Assembly (NCBI RefSeq): GCF_043099315.1
Contig: NZ_CP170746.1
DNA length: 64,000 bases
Source: Chlorogloeopsis fritschii
Lineage (GTDB): Bacteria; Cyanobacteriota; Cyanobacteriia; Cyanobacteriales; Nostocaceae
Reading direction: 5' to 3' (one strand)
Part shown: one piece after another, positions 18,460 to 27,256 of the stretch
Numbering within the stretch: position 1 is the stretch's first letter
Layout of the letters: the number at the start of each line of letters is the position of its first letter
The notes under the pieces: generated by a model
The model's input: the letters and a program-made list of their open reading frames with translations, nothing else
The model's database searches: none
Told to the model about the DNA's origin: nothing
Position numbers and translations under genes: made by a program

Positions 18460-18499
18460 TTGTAAATGTTAGTAGTTAGTGGTTAGTGGTTGATTGTCT

Positions 18500-18551
18500 T
18501 CGTGTCTGGTGTGTCTCCGTGTCCCCTTGTCCCCTCTGCTCCCCCTCTCAA
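18500..18551. repeat. Heptamer-like short tandem repeats (GTCTCCGTGTCCCC type)
   Basis: Pyrimidine-rich runs of repeating GTGTCTCC / GTGTCCCC / TTGTCCCC units occur here; the same family appears at 46085-46115. These are cyanobacterial short tandem repeats with no coding content. Confidence 0.55.
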
Positions 18552-18586
18552 ATGAATGGGGGCAGGCAATTTGCCCACCCCAGATA

Positions 18587-19834
18587 CTATTCATCCTGTA
18601 AAACTGTCTTGGAAACAATTCTGGTTTTTTTGCGATCGCTTTCTGATAATTCTTCACCTGCTTGCAAGCGGGTGGCAGAAGTTTGCAAAACCGTTGCTGC
18701 GCCTACATCCCCCATTTGTAAGGCAGTTTTGGCAGCGGTTTGTAGCATCGTTGCTGCTCCAGCGCGATCGCCTTGTTGCAATTTCGCCTCTGCTAGTTGG
18801 GTTTGCCGATACTTGGCTAATGCTAGAATATGCTGCTGTACTTCTGAATTGGAGTCGCTTTGATAAGCTGAAAGCACATTTACATTTACTGCTATATTCT
18901 CTGACAATAAGCCCGTCTTGTTTTGTGCCGGATCGTCGTAGCGTACTTGTAAATTGGCAATGGCGTGTTTGCCTAGTGGAAATTGTCCCAAATAAAGATT
19001 TACCAAAACAACCCGTTCCGTATCCTTCATTAAATCACCCAGGCGTACGGCATAACGTCCATCAGTTTCCTCTTGTACTGGTAACTCAATCGTATCTGGA
19101 GAAACTTGGGCAATGGGTTTTAGTTCTGCTAATCGCACCTTCGGCATGAGCGAGAAAAGTAAATAAGCATTAGTCAATCCCACAGCTTGCATCCGGCTAA
19201 AAAGGCGGCTAAACTCATCTACTGCTTGTTCTGGTTGCTGGATATAAGAGAGCGTACCGCCACCAGCGTCAGCTATTTTTTCCAAAATATCTTGGTTCCA
19301 ATTGTCACCAAATCCCAAAGTATTTAAAGTCAAGCTGTAGCCAGTCGCCAACTGAGCGAATTTCAAACAACGTTTGTTGTCACCGTGTTCATTTTCGCCA
19401 TCAGTGAGTAGAAAAGCTTGGGAAATAGCTTCTTTTTTCCCCTTCGCCAATTCCTCAATGCCCAAACGCAAACCTTCATCAATAGCAGTACCACCATCGG
19501 CAGCAAGACGATTGATTTGCTGTTTAATGCGCTCTCTGTCTTCGATAACTTGATTGGGTACTAAGACTTTGGCACGGTGATCGAAAACTACCACACTCAA
19601 GCGATCGCCTGGTTTGAGTCTGTCAACAATGCGAATAGCGGCTTTTTTCACAGTCTCTAGTGGTCGTCCGCTCATAGAACCACTATGATCCAAAATTAAG
19701 CATAAATTCAGTGGCACATTACGATCCATTTGTTCTGCGATCGCAGAAACAGAAATTGCCAACTGACGTTGACTGTTCATTTGACTGGCATCCAAATTGC
19801 CGTCATTTAGCTTAGGCAGCAAACTAACCTTCAT
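18587..19834 (-). CDS. VWA-domain protein
   Basis: A von Willebrand factor A protein of 415 residues, soluble, without signal peptide. The MIDAS metal site is complete: D49-x-S51-x-S53 (DHSGSM), the threonine of GGTAID near 120, and the Asp of LLTDGENEHGD near 145. The C-terminal third is helical (LAKYRQTQLAEAKLQQGDRAGAATML...), possibly TPR-like. Family members mediate protein-protein interactions in assembly or stress complexes; the partner is unknown. It is divergent from clpR across 238 bp. Confidence 0.82.
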   Translation of the reverse strand: MKVSLLPKLNDGNLDASQMNSQRQLAISVSAIAEQMDRNVPLNLCLILDHSGSMSGRPLETVKKAAIRIVDRLKPGDRLSVVVFDHRAKVLVPNQVIEDRERIKQQINRLAADGGTAIDEGLRLGIEELAKGKKEAISQAFLLTDGENEHGDNKRCLKFAQLATGYSLTLNTLGFGDNWNQDILEKIADAGGGTLSYIQQPEQAVDEFSRLFSRMQAVGLTNAYLLFSLMPKVRLAELKPIAQVSPDTIELPVQEETDGRYAVRLGDLMKDTERVVLVNLYLGQFPLGKHAIANLQVRYDDPAQNKTGLLSENIAVNVNVLSAYQSDSNSEVQQHILALAKYRQTQLAEAKLQQGDRAGAATMLQTAAKTALQMGDVGAATVLQTSATRLQAGEELSESDRKKTRIVSKTVLQDE

Positions 19835-20072
19835 AATTCAAGGTTCCGAACCAGGATATACATATATATAAATAACTTCAGGATGCAATATCTGCTCTAC
19901 GGAAAAGCAATAAAGCAAACATACATTAATAATATTGACAATAACTTAATAACAAGCGCTACTTAAAAGTAGAAAAATCCTGCTCATGAGCGAGAAATCC
20001 GCACCTCCAGATGAGCTTTCATCGCGCTAGGATGTATTACAGTTAACGGCTTTAATTCAGGCAACAGTTGCT

Positions 20073-20735
20073 ATGGACATTTCCCCCATCAAGGCTGTGC
20101 AAGCCCCCTATTACGGCGATAACTTCTACCGCACACCGCCGCCAGATTTACCTTCCTTATTGTTAAAGGAGCGAATTGTCTATCTTGGTATGCCGCTGGT
20201 GCCTGCTGTCACGGAACTTATCGTTGCTGAACTGCTGTATTTGCAGTCTGACGATCCAGAAAAACCGATTAAAATTTACATCAACTCCACAGGCACTTCT
20301 GGTTATAGTGGTGAACCCATTGGCTTTGAAACAGAAGCCTTTGCCATCTATGACACGATCAAATATATCAAGCCTCCTATTCACACCATCTGCATTGGGA
20401 TGGCAGTAGGTATGGCAGCAATGCTCCTCAGTGCTGGAACAAAGGGATGCCGCGCTAGTTTGCCCAACGCTAGTATTGTCTTGCACCAACCGAAGAGCTA
20501 TGCTCAAGGTCAAGCAACTGATATTCAAATTCGCGCCAAGGAAGTACTAGCTAACAAGGCAACAATGTTAGACATCCTTTCTCGCAACACCGGGCAGCCC
20601 AAGGAAAGAATTGAGAAGGATATGGATCGCCTCTTCTATATGACTCCTAAGCAAGCTGTGGAATACGGCTTGATTGATAGAGTTTTTGAAAAAGAAGAAC
20701 TCGCCCATCCTCCTGTACCTGCGAGTATTCTTTAA
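20073..20735 (+). CDS. clpR: ClpR, non-catalytic Clp protease ring subunit
   Basis: A ClpP-fold subunit that co-assembles with ClpP3 in the cyanobacterial ClpP3/R core, which works with ClpC. The nucleophile position is lost: where ClpP has GLAASMG this protein has GMAVGMA, with Gly113 for Ser, while the histidine (LHQPKS, H138) is kept. That identifies it as ClpR rather than ClpP. An extra N-terminal block and an insertion (STGTSGYSGEPIGFETEAF) are ClpR-type features. It is followed by clpP3 154 bp downstream, the conserved clpR-clpP3 pairing. Confidence 0.9.
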   Translation: MDISPIKAVQAPYYGDNFYRTPPPDLPSLLLKERIVYLGMPLVPAVTELIVAELLYLQSDDPEKPIKIYINSTGTSGYSGEPIGFETEAFAIYDTIKYIKPPIHTICIGMAVGMAAMLLSAGTKGCRASLPNASIVLHQPKSYAQGQATDIQIRAKEVLANKATMLDILSRNTGQPKERIEKDMDRLFYMTPKQAVEYGLIDRVFEKEELAHPPVPASIL

Positions 20736-20741
20736 AGGCAG

Positions 20742-20782
20742 AAGTTTAAAGGCAGAGGGCAGAAGGCAGAAGGCAGAAGGAT
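20742..20782 (+). repeat. AAGGCAG heptamer tandem repeat
   Basis: Several copies of (A)AGGCAG(A) lie between clpR and clpP3, a common cyanobacterial short tandem repeat; a shorter run follows ctaD near 4667. Confidence 0.7.
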
Positions 20783-20888
20783 AAAAATTTTACTTCAAAC
20801 GTCAGAAACTGTCCGGGAAGCTGCCCTAACAGGTGTCTACACACTTAATTTTCCCACCTCCCAATAATTTATATACGGAGTAGTAAAA

Positions 20889-21482
20889 ATGCCTATAGGC
20901 GTTCCTAAAGTTCCCTACCGGATGCCAGGGGAACAATTTACACAATGGATTGACATCTACAATCGTCTTTACCGGGAACGTATTATTTTCTTGGGACGAG
21001 ATATTGACGATGAAATAGCCAATCAAATTATCGCCGTCATGCTGTATCTGGATTCCGAAGATCCAGGTAAGGATATTTATTTATACATAAACTCCCCTGG
21101 GGGAATGGTTACCTCTGGCTTGGCGATTTATGACACCATGCAGCACATTAAATCTGATGTGGTAACAATTTGTGTGGGTTTAGCAGCTTCGATGGGTTCC
21201 TTCTTGCTAGCCGCTGGCACTAAAGGCAAAAGATTGGCATTGCCTCACTCACGGATCATGATTCACCAGCCTTCAGGAGGTACTCGCGGGCAAGCAACCG
21301 ATATCGAAATTGAAGCTAGGGAAATTTTAAGAATTCGCCGTCAGCTCAATCAGATCTACGCTAACAATACTGGTCAGTCTTTGGAAAAAATAGAAAAAGA
21401 CATGGATCGTGACTTTTTTATGTCTGCCCAAGAGGCAAAAGACTACGGCTTGATTGATAGAGTAATTGAAGAACGCCCGTAG
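20889..21482 (+). CDS. clpP: ATP-dependent Clp protease proteolytic subunit ClpP3
   Basis: A serine peptidase that forms a mixed heptameric ring with ClpR and degrades substrates unfolded by ClpC. The catalytic triad is complete: Ser101 (GLAASMG), His126 (MIHQPSGG) and Asp171 (EKDMDRDFF). The length of 197 residues is normal. The start ATG has an upstream CGGAG (10 nt away) and the family N-terminus MPIGVPKVPYRMPGE. It is the second gene of the clpR-clpP3 unit. Confidence 0.93.
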   Translation: MPIGVPKVPYRMPGEQFTQWIDIYNRLYRERIIFLGRDIDDEIANQIIAVMLYLDSEDPGKDIYLYINSPGGMVTSGLAIYDTMQHIKSDVVTICVGLAASMGSFLLAAGTKGKRLALPHSRIMIHQPSGGTRGQATDIEIEAREILRIRRQLNQIYANNTGQSLEKIEKDMDRDFFMSAQEAKDYGLIDRVIEERP

Positions 21483-21691
21483 TTAGGGGCTAGGGGCTAG
21501 ACTGTACGGGCGGGTTTTAATAACAATCCCTCTAGGATGACAAAATATCTAAATAAACCCGCCCCTACTAATGACGAATGACTAATGAATAATCATTAAC
21601 CTTTAAAATTGGCAATTTGGTCTTTATCATTGGTACCTAAAGCTTTATGCTTTAAGCTAATAGTTCATATTCGTGCTTGTAGTAGCTGAAG

Positions 21692-22309
21692 ATGGATCTT
21701 GGAGATTGCTACCGTTTATTGGGTTTAAGATCGGGAGCTTCCTTTGCCGAAATCAAGGCGTCTTACCGCCGATTGGTGCAGCAATATCATCCTGATATCA
21801 ACCCAGATGACAAAAAGGCAAAAGAAAAGTTTATTGCCTTGACTGAGGCATACAAGTTACTGTTGGAGGTTGTACCTCCCATATCAATACCGCAACAGTC
21901 AACTCAATCAACAGGGGCAACTCCTCAGGAAATAACAAAAACTTATTCAGAACAAATTTCTCACCAGACGCCACAACATAAGCCAACGCCACAACCGCCA
22001 CAAGCATCAGAAATAGAACAGCGTTTGAAGTGGAAAACTTATGAGCAGTTGCAGCAGTTTTTGAAAGCAAGACGATTTCCGCAGGCGATCGCACTAGCAG
22101 AAGCTTTGGCAGAACGTATGCCAGAAGATGCGGAAGTACGGCAGTGGCAAGCAATTGCTTATCAAATCTGGGGAAGGGCACTGATCGCACAAAAACAGTT
22201 ACCTAAAGCCAAAATCTATCTTCAAAAAGCTTTAAAAACCGATCCCCACAACAAGGCTTTATGGGATGAAATCCAGCTTGATTTCCAAAAGTTAGAACAA
22301 CTTTTGTGA
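21692..22309 (+). CDS. J-domain protein with C-terminal TPR-like region
   Basis: The N-terminal J-domain (residues 5-60) contains the HPD tripeptide (QQYHPDINPDD) needed to stimulate Hsp70 ATPase activity. There is no Gly/Phe or zinc-finger region, so it is a type III co-chaperone. A Pro/Gln/Thr-rich linker (about 68-110) leads to a helical segment with TPR character (FPQAIALAEALAERMPEDAEVRQWQAIAY, QLPKAKIYLQKALKTDPHNKALWDEI). It probably targets DnaK to a specific partner bound by the TPR. Single gene ended by a strong terminator. Confidence 0.85.
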   Translation: MDLGDCYRLLGLRSGASFAEIKASYRRLVQQYHPDINPDDKKAKEKFIALTEAYKLLLEVVPPISIPQQSTQSTGATPQEITKTYSEQISHQTPQHKPTPQPPQASEIEQRLKWKTYEQLQQFLKARRFPQAIALAEALAERMPEDAEVRQWQAIAYQIWGRALIAQKQLPKAKIYLQKALKTDPHNKALWDEIQLDFQKLEQLL

Positions 22310-22455
22310 TGATAAACTCCTTTGCAAGACATTTTTATTTATAGTCAATATCTATAAAAGTTGGTGTTAAAGCGTTGCCATTAGTACATATACTGGTAAA
22401 TTTTTTAGTGACAAATTTATTTAAAGATTATTGATAAACTAAATAAATTAAAACA

Positions 22456-22491
22456 CAGCTCCCCGACTTCTTAACAGAAGTCGGGGAGCTG
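22456..22491. terminator. Strong palindromic terminator-like hairpin
   Basis: Sixteen-base arms (CAGCTCCCCGACTTCT / AGAAGTCGGGGAGCTG) enclose TAAC. It lies downstream of the J-domain gene, but with no long T-run. The core CCCCGACTTCT is shared with the hairpin at 41981, so it is also a dispersed repeat. Confidence 0.65.
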
Positions 22492-22609
22492 CCAAAGGTA
22501 TTTTACGTTTAATTTAGTTATTATACTTAATATAAACTTTTGTATAATTTAATTTACGGGTTTACAGCACACATTTTATTCTGAACGAGATTTGATTCAG
22601 CAAATAGCA

Positions 22610-23272
22610 ATGAGTGACTCCAAATCTTCAGAATTACCTTTGTGGGTACAAGATAGAGAGATTGTCCTTGCTAACGATGAGGGAGTTGAGTGGCGAGAAG
22701 GGCAACGTCCAGATTATACCTACACGAATCAATTTCTTCACAAAGAAAGTCAATATCAGCACCCAGAAGGCTCTTTAGAAGCGATCGCTCAAAACTTAGT
22801 CCGAACTTTTGAGATGGAAGCGTCTCACAAATCCAATCCTCAACAGTGGCTTTCGATTGTTAGCGATCGCTTTAGGATGAGTAGCAATGGAGGGGCACAA
22901 TACACAGCCCAGGAAGTAGCAAAAGAAGGAACTTATAACTTGTTCTTAGGTGAAAGCGAACAGTACAGTTCCAAATCAGAAACTTTTGAATCTTCTTTTG
23001 AAATGTTTCACAAAGCCTTTCCCGATGGTTTTTTATGGGAACTAACAGAAGTACTTTCAGGGCCACCAAATGTTACCTTTAAATGGCGGCATTGGGGAAC
23101 ATTTAGCGGTTCTTTTAAAGATTATGCACCAACAGGAGAAACAATAGAAATAGTAGGCGTAAGTATTGCTCGCGTCACAGAAGATTTGAAAATTGAGTCT
23201 TTAGAGCATTATTTTGATAACAGCACGTTTCTGCAAAAATTAACCGCAGGTGGTTGTCCGTTTCACTCTTAA
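22610..23272 (+). CDS. Probable NTF2-like (SnoaL/ester-cyclase type) protein
   Basis: About 220 residues, soluble. The part after residue 60 has NTF2-like spacing: SLEAIAQNLVRTFEMEAS, SETFESSFEMFHKAFPDGFLWELTEVLSGPPNVTFKWRHWGTFSG, then VGVSIARVTEDLKIESLEHYFDNSTFLQKL, which follows the SnoaL/ester-cyclase order (helix, F-P-D-, W-x-x-x-G-x-F-, L-x-x-D). It ends GGCPFHS. ATG 22610 is preferred over an upstream in-frame start at 22592 because the family-like sequence begins there. Function unknown. Confidence 0.62.
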   Translation: MSDSKSSELPLWVQDREIVLANDEGVEWREGQRPDYTYTNQFLHKESQYQHPEGSLEAIAQNLVRTFEMEASHKSNPQQWLSIVSDRFRMSSNGGAQYTAQEVAKEGTYNLFLGESEQYSSKSETFESSFEMFHKAFPDGFLWELTEVLSGPPNVTFKWRHWGTFSGSFKDYAPTGETIEIVGVSIARVTEDLKIESLEHYFDNSTFLQKLTAGGCPFHS

Positions 23273-23754
23273 AATCAGGGCGATCGCTAATTTATCTAAT
23301 CTTTGACTTTCAATCTAGACGTCATGCGATCGGCATACTATTTGACAAAAAATTTGATATAAGTACAGACGCGATATATCGCGTCTCTACAAAATTGATG
23401 TGTATCGTAATTAACGTGAAATGTTATCACATAACGAGGGAATGAAAATATTTCTTGTTCTGTTCCCCCAACCCTGTTCCCTCAACCTTATTTTCAAACC
23501 CGCAGGGATAGGTTTATACCTTTTCTCTTGAAGATGGCTACAGTTGAGACGCGGTGATTAATGTGTAGCAGGATTTTGGAGAATTGGTATCAGATGCACA
23601 TCACTGACAATCTTTTCTGGGGTGACGCTGGCTGTAGGAGCGATTACACTGTGGATAATACTAGTTCAGTGTTGCTAGTAATAATGTTTACATAATCATT
23701 TAATTGCATTATTAAACTCCTACAACCCGATCGATCCTATATCAAAAGTCAGTT
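23273..23754. other. Spacer upstream of cyaB1
   Basis: No credible gene. It contains the palindrome GACGCGATATATCGCGTC (23368-23385), one of three related GACGCG palindromes in the window, and presumably the cyaB1 promoter, which cannot be pinpointed. Confidence 0.5.
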
Positions 23755-26340
23755 ATGTCAGTTCAACAACGTAGTAGCGGTGAAGGTGCCGATTTAATTA
23801 TTGGTGTTCCCACCCATAGCGATCGCGATTTGCCGCAAAATACTACTCCTGTGGGTGCTCTTGTCAGAAGTCAAGGAACAATTTCTTCCTTTCTTGCCCC
23901 CTTAACTCAGGATACTTTTAAACTAGTCGTTAAAGACGTAGAACAAAAATTACAGATTGTCAATCAAACCCTGTCTATGTTGGATTCACATGGGTTTGAA
24001 AAAATTCTGCAAGAAATGTTACATTCTATAACTTTAAAAACCGGGGAATTACTGGGAGCAGACCGGACGACTATATTTTTATTAGATGAAGAAAAACAAG
24101 AACTGTGGTCAATAGTAGCCGAAGCAGAAGGCGATCGCTCTTTAGAAATTCGTGTTCCGGCTAATAAGGGCATTGCTGGTGAAGTAGCAACTGAAAAAAA
24201 AGTTATTAACATTCCCTTTGATTTTTACGACGATCCCCGCTCTTTTTTCGCCCAAGCACAAGAGAAAAGAACAGGCTACCGTACCTACACAATGCTGGCT
24301 TTACCACTGTTGAGCCAACATGGGCAATTAGTAGCGGTGGTGCAATTGCTAAATAAATTAAAATCTCATATCAATCCATGTGCATCTTTGTCAGAAAGAA
24401 TTGATGTTGGTGGTTTTACCAGTAACGATGAACAGTTATTTCAGGAATTTGCTCCTTCGATTCGCCTGATTTTAGAGTCGTCACGCTCCTTTTACGTTGC
24501 TACTCAAAAACAAAGAGCGGCAGCGGCGCTGATGAAAGCGGTTAAATCTTTGAGTCAAAGCAGTCTTGATTTAGAAGATACCCTCAAACGGGTGATGGAT
24601 GAAGCCAAAGAATTGATGAATGCTGATCGCAGCACTCTCTGGCTGATTGATAGCGATCGCCACGAATTATGGACAAAAATTACCCAAGCTGACGGCTCAA
24701 CAAAGGAGTTACGTATCTCAATTGGTACAGGTTTTGCTGGTAAAGTAGCAGCATCCGGGCAAACTTTAAATATTCCCTTTGACTTATACGAGCATCCTGA
24801 TTCTGATACTGCCAAAAAAATAGACCAGCAGACAAGCTATCGTACTTGTAGTTTACTGTGTATGCCAGTTTTTAATGCCGATCGCGAATTAATTGGTGTG
24901 ACGCAACTGGTAAATAAAAAGAAGTCTGGTGATTTTTCTGCTTATAATCCTAGCGATTGGCCTAAAGCTCCCGAATGCTTCCAAGCTAGTTTCGATCGTA
25001 ACGATGAAGAGTTTATGGAAGCTTTTAATATTCAAGCAGGAGTAGCATTACAAAACGCTAAATTGTTTGCCACAGTTAAGCAACAAGAACAAATGCAGCG
25101 AGATATTCTCCGCAGTCTTTCTAATGGTGTAATTTCTACTGATAAAGTTGGGCATATTATTGCTGCCAATGAAAGTGCCAAACGCTTGTTAGGTTTAGAA
25201 GCACAAGATCGCCTAGAAGGAAAATTAATTACTGAGATTATCCGTATTAAAGAAGGTGACTTTCAAAAGTGGTGTCAGGGTGCTTTGAGTGCAGCCGAGT
25301 CAAAATACCGCCAGCAGTACTATCCCGATCGCACGCTACTGGCAGGTGAAGACAAGCAGCACAGTGTAAATTTATCGATTAACACAATAGCTGATGCCAG
25401 CGATCGCAATCAAATCTGTGGCGCACTCGTAGTTATGGATGACATCAGCGACGAAAAGCGCCTCAAAAGTACGATGTATCGCTACATGACTCAGGAATTA
25501 GCAGAAGAATTGCTGAAATTAGATGATGCTAAATTGGGAGGCGATCGCAAAGAAGTTTCGATTTTATTCTCTGATATTCGTGGCTATACCACTTTGACAG
25601 AAAACCTAGATGCAGAAGAAGTGGTAAGTATGCTCAACGAATATTTCGAGTCGATGGTAGAAGCTGTATTCAAATATAAAGGTACTCTCGATAAATATAT
25701 TGGAGATGCCATCATGGCTGTGTATGGTTCTCCTTTACCTTTACAAGAACACGCTTGGATGGCAGTGCAAACATCTCTAGAAATGCGTCACCGTTTGCAA
25801 GAATTTAATGCTCGCCGTCATGCACTTAATAAACCGTGCATTAATATTGGTATTGGTATTAATTCTGATGTTGTAATTAGTGGCAATATTGGTTCTAGCA
25901 AGCGGATGGAATTTACTGCCATTGGTGATGGAGTTAACCTGAGTTCGCGATTAGAAAGTGTTAGCAAGCAATACGGCTGTGACATTATTATTAGTGACAA
26001 AACATATTATCCTTGCAAAGATTTTGTTTGGGCAAGAGAACTAGATTATATTCGTGTCAAAGGTAGAAATGAACCAGTAGCAGTATATCAATTAATCGGT
26101 TTGCAATCTGATATTATAAGTAGTGAAAAATTAAAGTTGCTTGAGTATTATCATAAAGGACGTAATCATTACCTTCAGCGCCAATTTACCTTTGCTCAAG
26201 TCGAATTTAATAAAGTTTTGGAAATGGATAAAAATGATAAAGCCACACTCATGCATATGAAGCGTTGTCAACACTGGTTGCAAAAACCTCCATCTGATGC
26301 AGACTGGGATGATGGTGTATGGACGTATCAAGAAAAATAA
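23755..26340 (+). CDS. cyaB1: Class III adenylate cyclase with tandem GAF and PAS domains (CyaB1 type)
   Basis: Converts ATP to cAMP. Domain order is GAF-A (about 75-240), GAF-B (270-440), PAS (445-565), cyclase (598-780) and a C-terminal helical/TPR-like tail, matching Anabaena CyaB1 in order and length (861 residues here). Metal ligands D607 (ILFSDIRGYT) and D651 (YIGDAIMAVYG) are present. Substrate-specifying K647 and T721 (MEFTAIGDGVN), with N728 and R732, indicate ATP rather than GTP use. Both GAF domains carry the NKG...FD...NDE pattern of cyclic-nucleotide-binding GAFs, suggesting feedback activation by cAMP. The following hydrolase gene overlaps it by 22 bp. Confidence 0.9.
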   Translation: MSVQQRSSGEGADLIIGVPTHSDRDLPQNTTPVGALVRSQGTISSFLAPLTQDTFKLVVKDVEQKLQIVNQTLSMLDSHGFEKILQEMLHSITLKTGELLGADRTTIFLLDEEKQELWSIVAEAEGDRSLEIRVPANKGIAGEVATEKKVINIPFDFYDDPRSFFAQAQEKRTGYRTYTMLALPLLSQHGQLVAVVQLLNKLKSHINPCASLSERIDVGGFTSNDEQLFQEFAPSIRLILESSRSFYVATQKQRAAAALMKAVKSLSQSSLDLEDTLKRVMDEAKELMNADRSTLWLIDSDRHELWTKITQADGSTKELRISIGTGFAGKVAASGQTLNIPFDLYEHPDSDTAKKIDQQTSYRTCSLLCMPVFNADRELIGVTQLVNKKKSGDFSAYNPSDWPKAPECFQASFDRNDEEFMEAFNIQAGVALQNAKLFATVKQQEQMQRDILRSLSNGVISTDKVGHIIAANESAKRLLGLEAQDRLEGKLITEIIRIKEGDFQKWCQGALSAAESKYRQQYYPDRTLLAGEDKQHSVNLSINTIADASDRNQICGALVVMDDISDEKRLKSTMYRYMTQELAEELLKLDDAKLGGDRKEVSILFSDIRGYTTLTENLDAEEVVSMLNEYFESMVEAVFKYKGTLDKYIGDAIMAVYGSPLPLQEHAWMAVQTSLEMRHRLQEFNARRHALNKPCINIGIGINSDVVISGNIGSSKRMEFTAIGDGVNLSSRLESVSKQYGCDIIISDKTYYPCKDFVWARELDYIRVKGRNEPVAVYQLIGLQSDIISSEKLKLLEYYHKGRNHYLQRQFTFAQVEFNKVLEMDKNDKATLMHMKRCQHWLQKPPSDADWDDGVWTYQEK

Positions 26341-27239
26341 CAGAAGAACAAAGAACGCAGAATCCAGAATTCATCTTATTCGTACAGCATGGGTGGGCAG
26401 ATGATAATCGAGCGATGATAGATTTGGGGCAACGTCTCGTCACGGATACGACTCCAGTCGTTGCCCCTAACCTGGGATACATCCAAACCTGGATTAGAAT
26501 TACCCCTCTCATTAAGTTAGTGGAAAGTATTGCCATTGAGCAAATGGCTAAGTATCCGGATGTTCCGATCAGGATAATTGGTCATTCGATGGGTGGTTTA
26601 ATTTGGTTAGAATTACTGAATCGTCATCCACAGTGGTGGGCTAAGGTACATTCGCTAGTTCTGGTTGCATCCCCGGTTGGCGGAGCAGACTTAGGGCGGA
26701 TCGTCGATCCCTTGAATCTCGGCATCGGAGTTGCTCGCGATTTAGGAACAAACCGCAAAGCGATCGCCCAACACATTGCAGCTGTGATTCCAACGCTAGC
26801 GATTGCTGGAGATATTGACGATGGCAGTGACGGTACTATTCCGGTAGGATCTACCAAGTTTGCAAATGCGAAGTTTATTTGTTTAGGCGGTTTGTCTCAT
26901 GCTGTCTTGCGAAATCATCCATTGGTTGCATCAACAATTCGCGACTTTTGGTTGGATTTTACAATTGGTGAATCCATTATATTTGATGACATTGTTCAAC
27001 GCTTACACGCAGTGCCAGGAATGACTGATGGGCATTGGCGTGACTTTCATAGAGCTAAGGTGGTGATGAAGTTGAACAATGGCGGCACGATTCGGACTTG
27101 GCGCAACCTTGTTGGCGTCGATCATGTCTTTGTGGCATCTCCACAGGGGAAATGTTTGTATGCTGGCTTTGTGGGTTGGATGCACGCTCAAGAATTACGC
27201 CAAGCCTTAGAAGATATCAGGCAGGCATATGCAGTATGA
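26319..27239 (+). CDS. Alpha/beta hydrolase (lipase/esterase-like)
   Basis: Alpha/beta-hydrolase fold with the nucleophile elbow GHSMGG (Ser90), an oxyanion-region QHGW at 23-26, and a candidate acid/histidine late in the fold (GDIDDGSDG near 167 and GGLSHAVL near 191). The substrate is unknown. The start overlaps the cyclase end by 22 bp in another frame, so coupling is likely. It converges on bicA with a 17-bp gap. A decayed, frameshifted copy of its central part lies at 54896-54960, on the far side of the calcium/bicarbonate island. Confidence 0.72.
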   Translation: MDVSRKITEEQRTQNPEFILFVQHGWADDNRAMIDLGQRLVTDTTPVVAPNLGYIQTWIRITPLIKLVESIAIEQMAKYPDVPIRIIGHSMGGLIWLELLNRHPQWWAKVHSLVLVASPVGGADLGRIVDPLNLGIGVARDLGTNRKAIAQHIAAVIPTLAIAGDIDDGSDGTIPVGSTKFANAKFICLGGLSHAVLRNHPLVASTIRDFWLDFTIGESIIFDDIVQRLHAVPGMTDGHWRDFHRAKVVMKLNNGGTIRTWRNLVGVDHVFVASPQGKCLYAGFVGWMHAQELRQALEDIRQAYAV

Positions 27240-27256
27240 CAATCAAACCCCTAAAT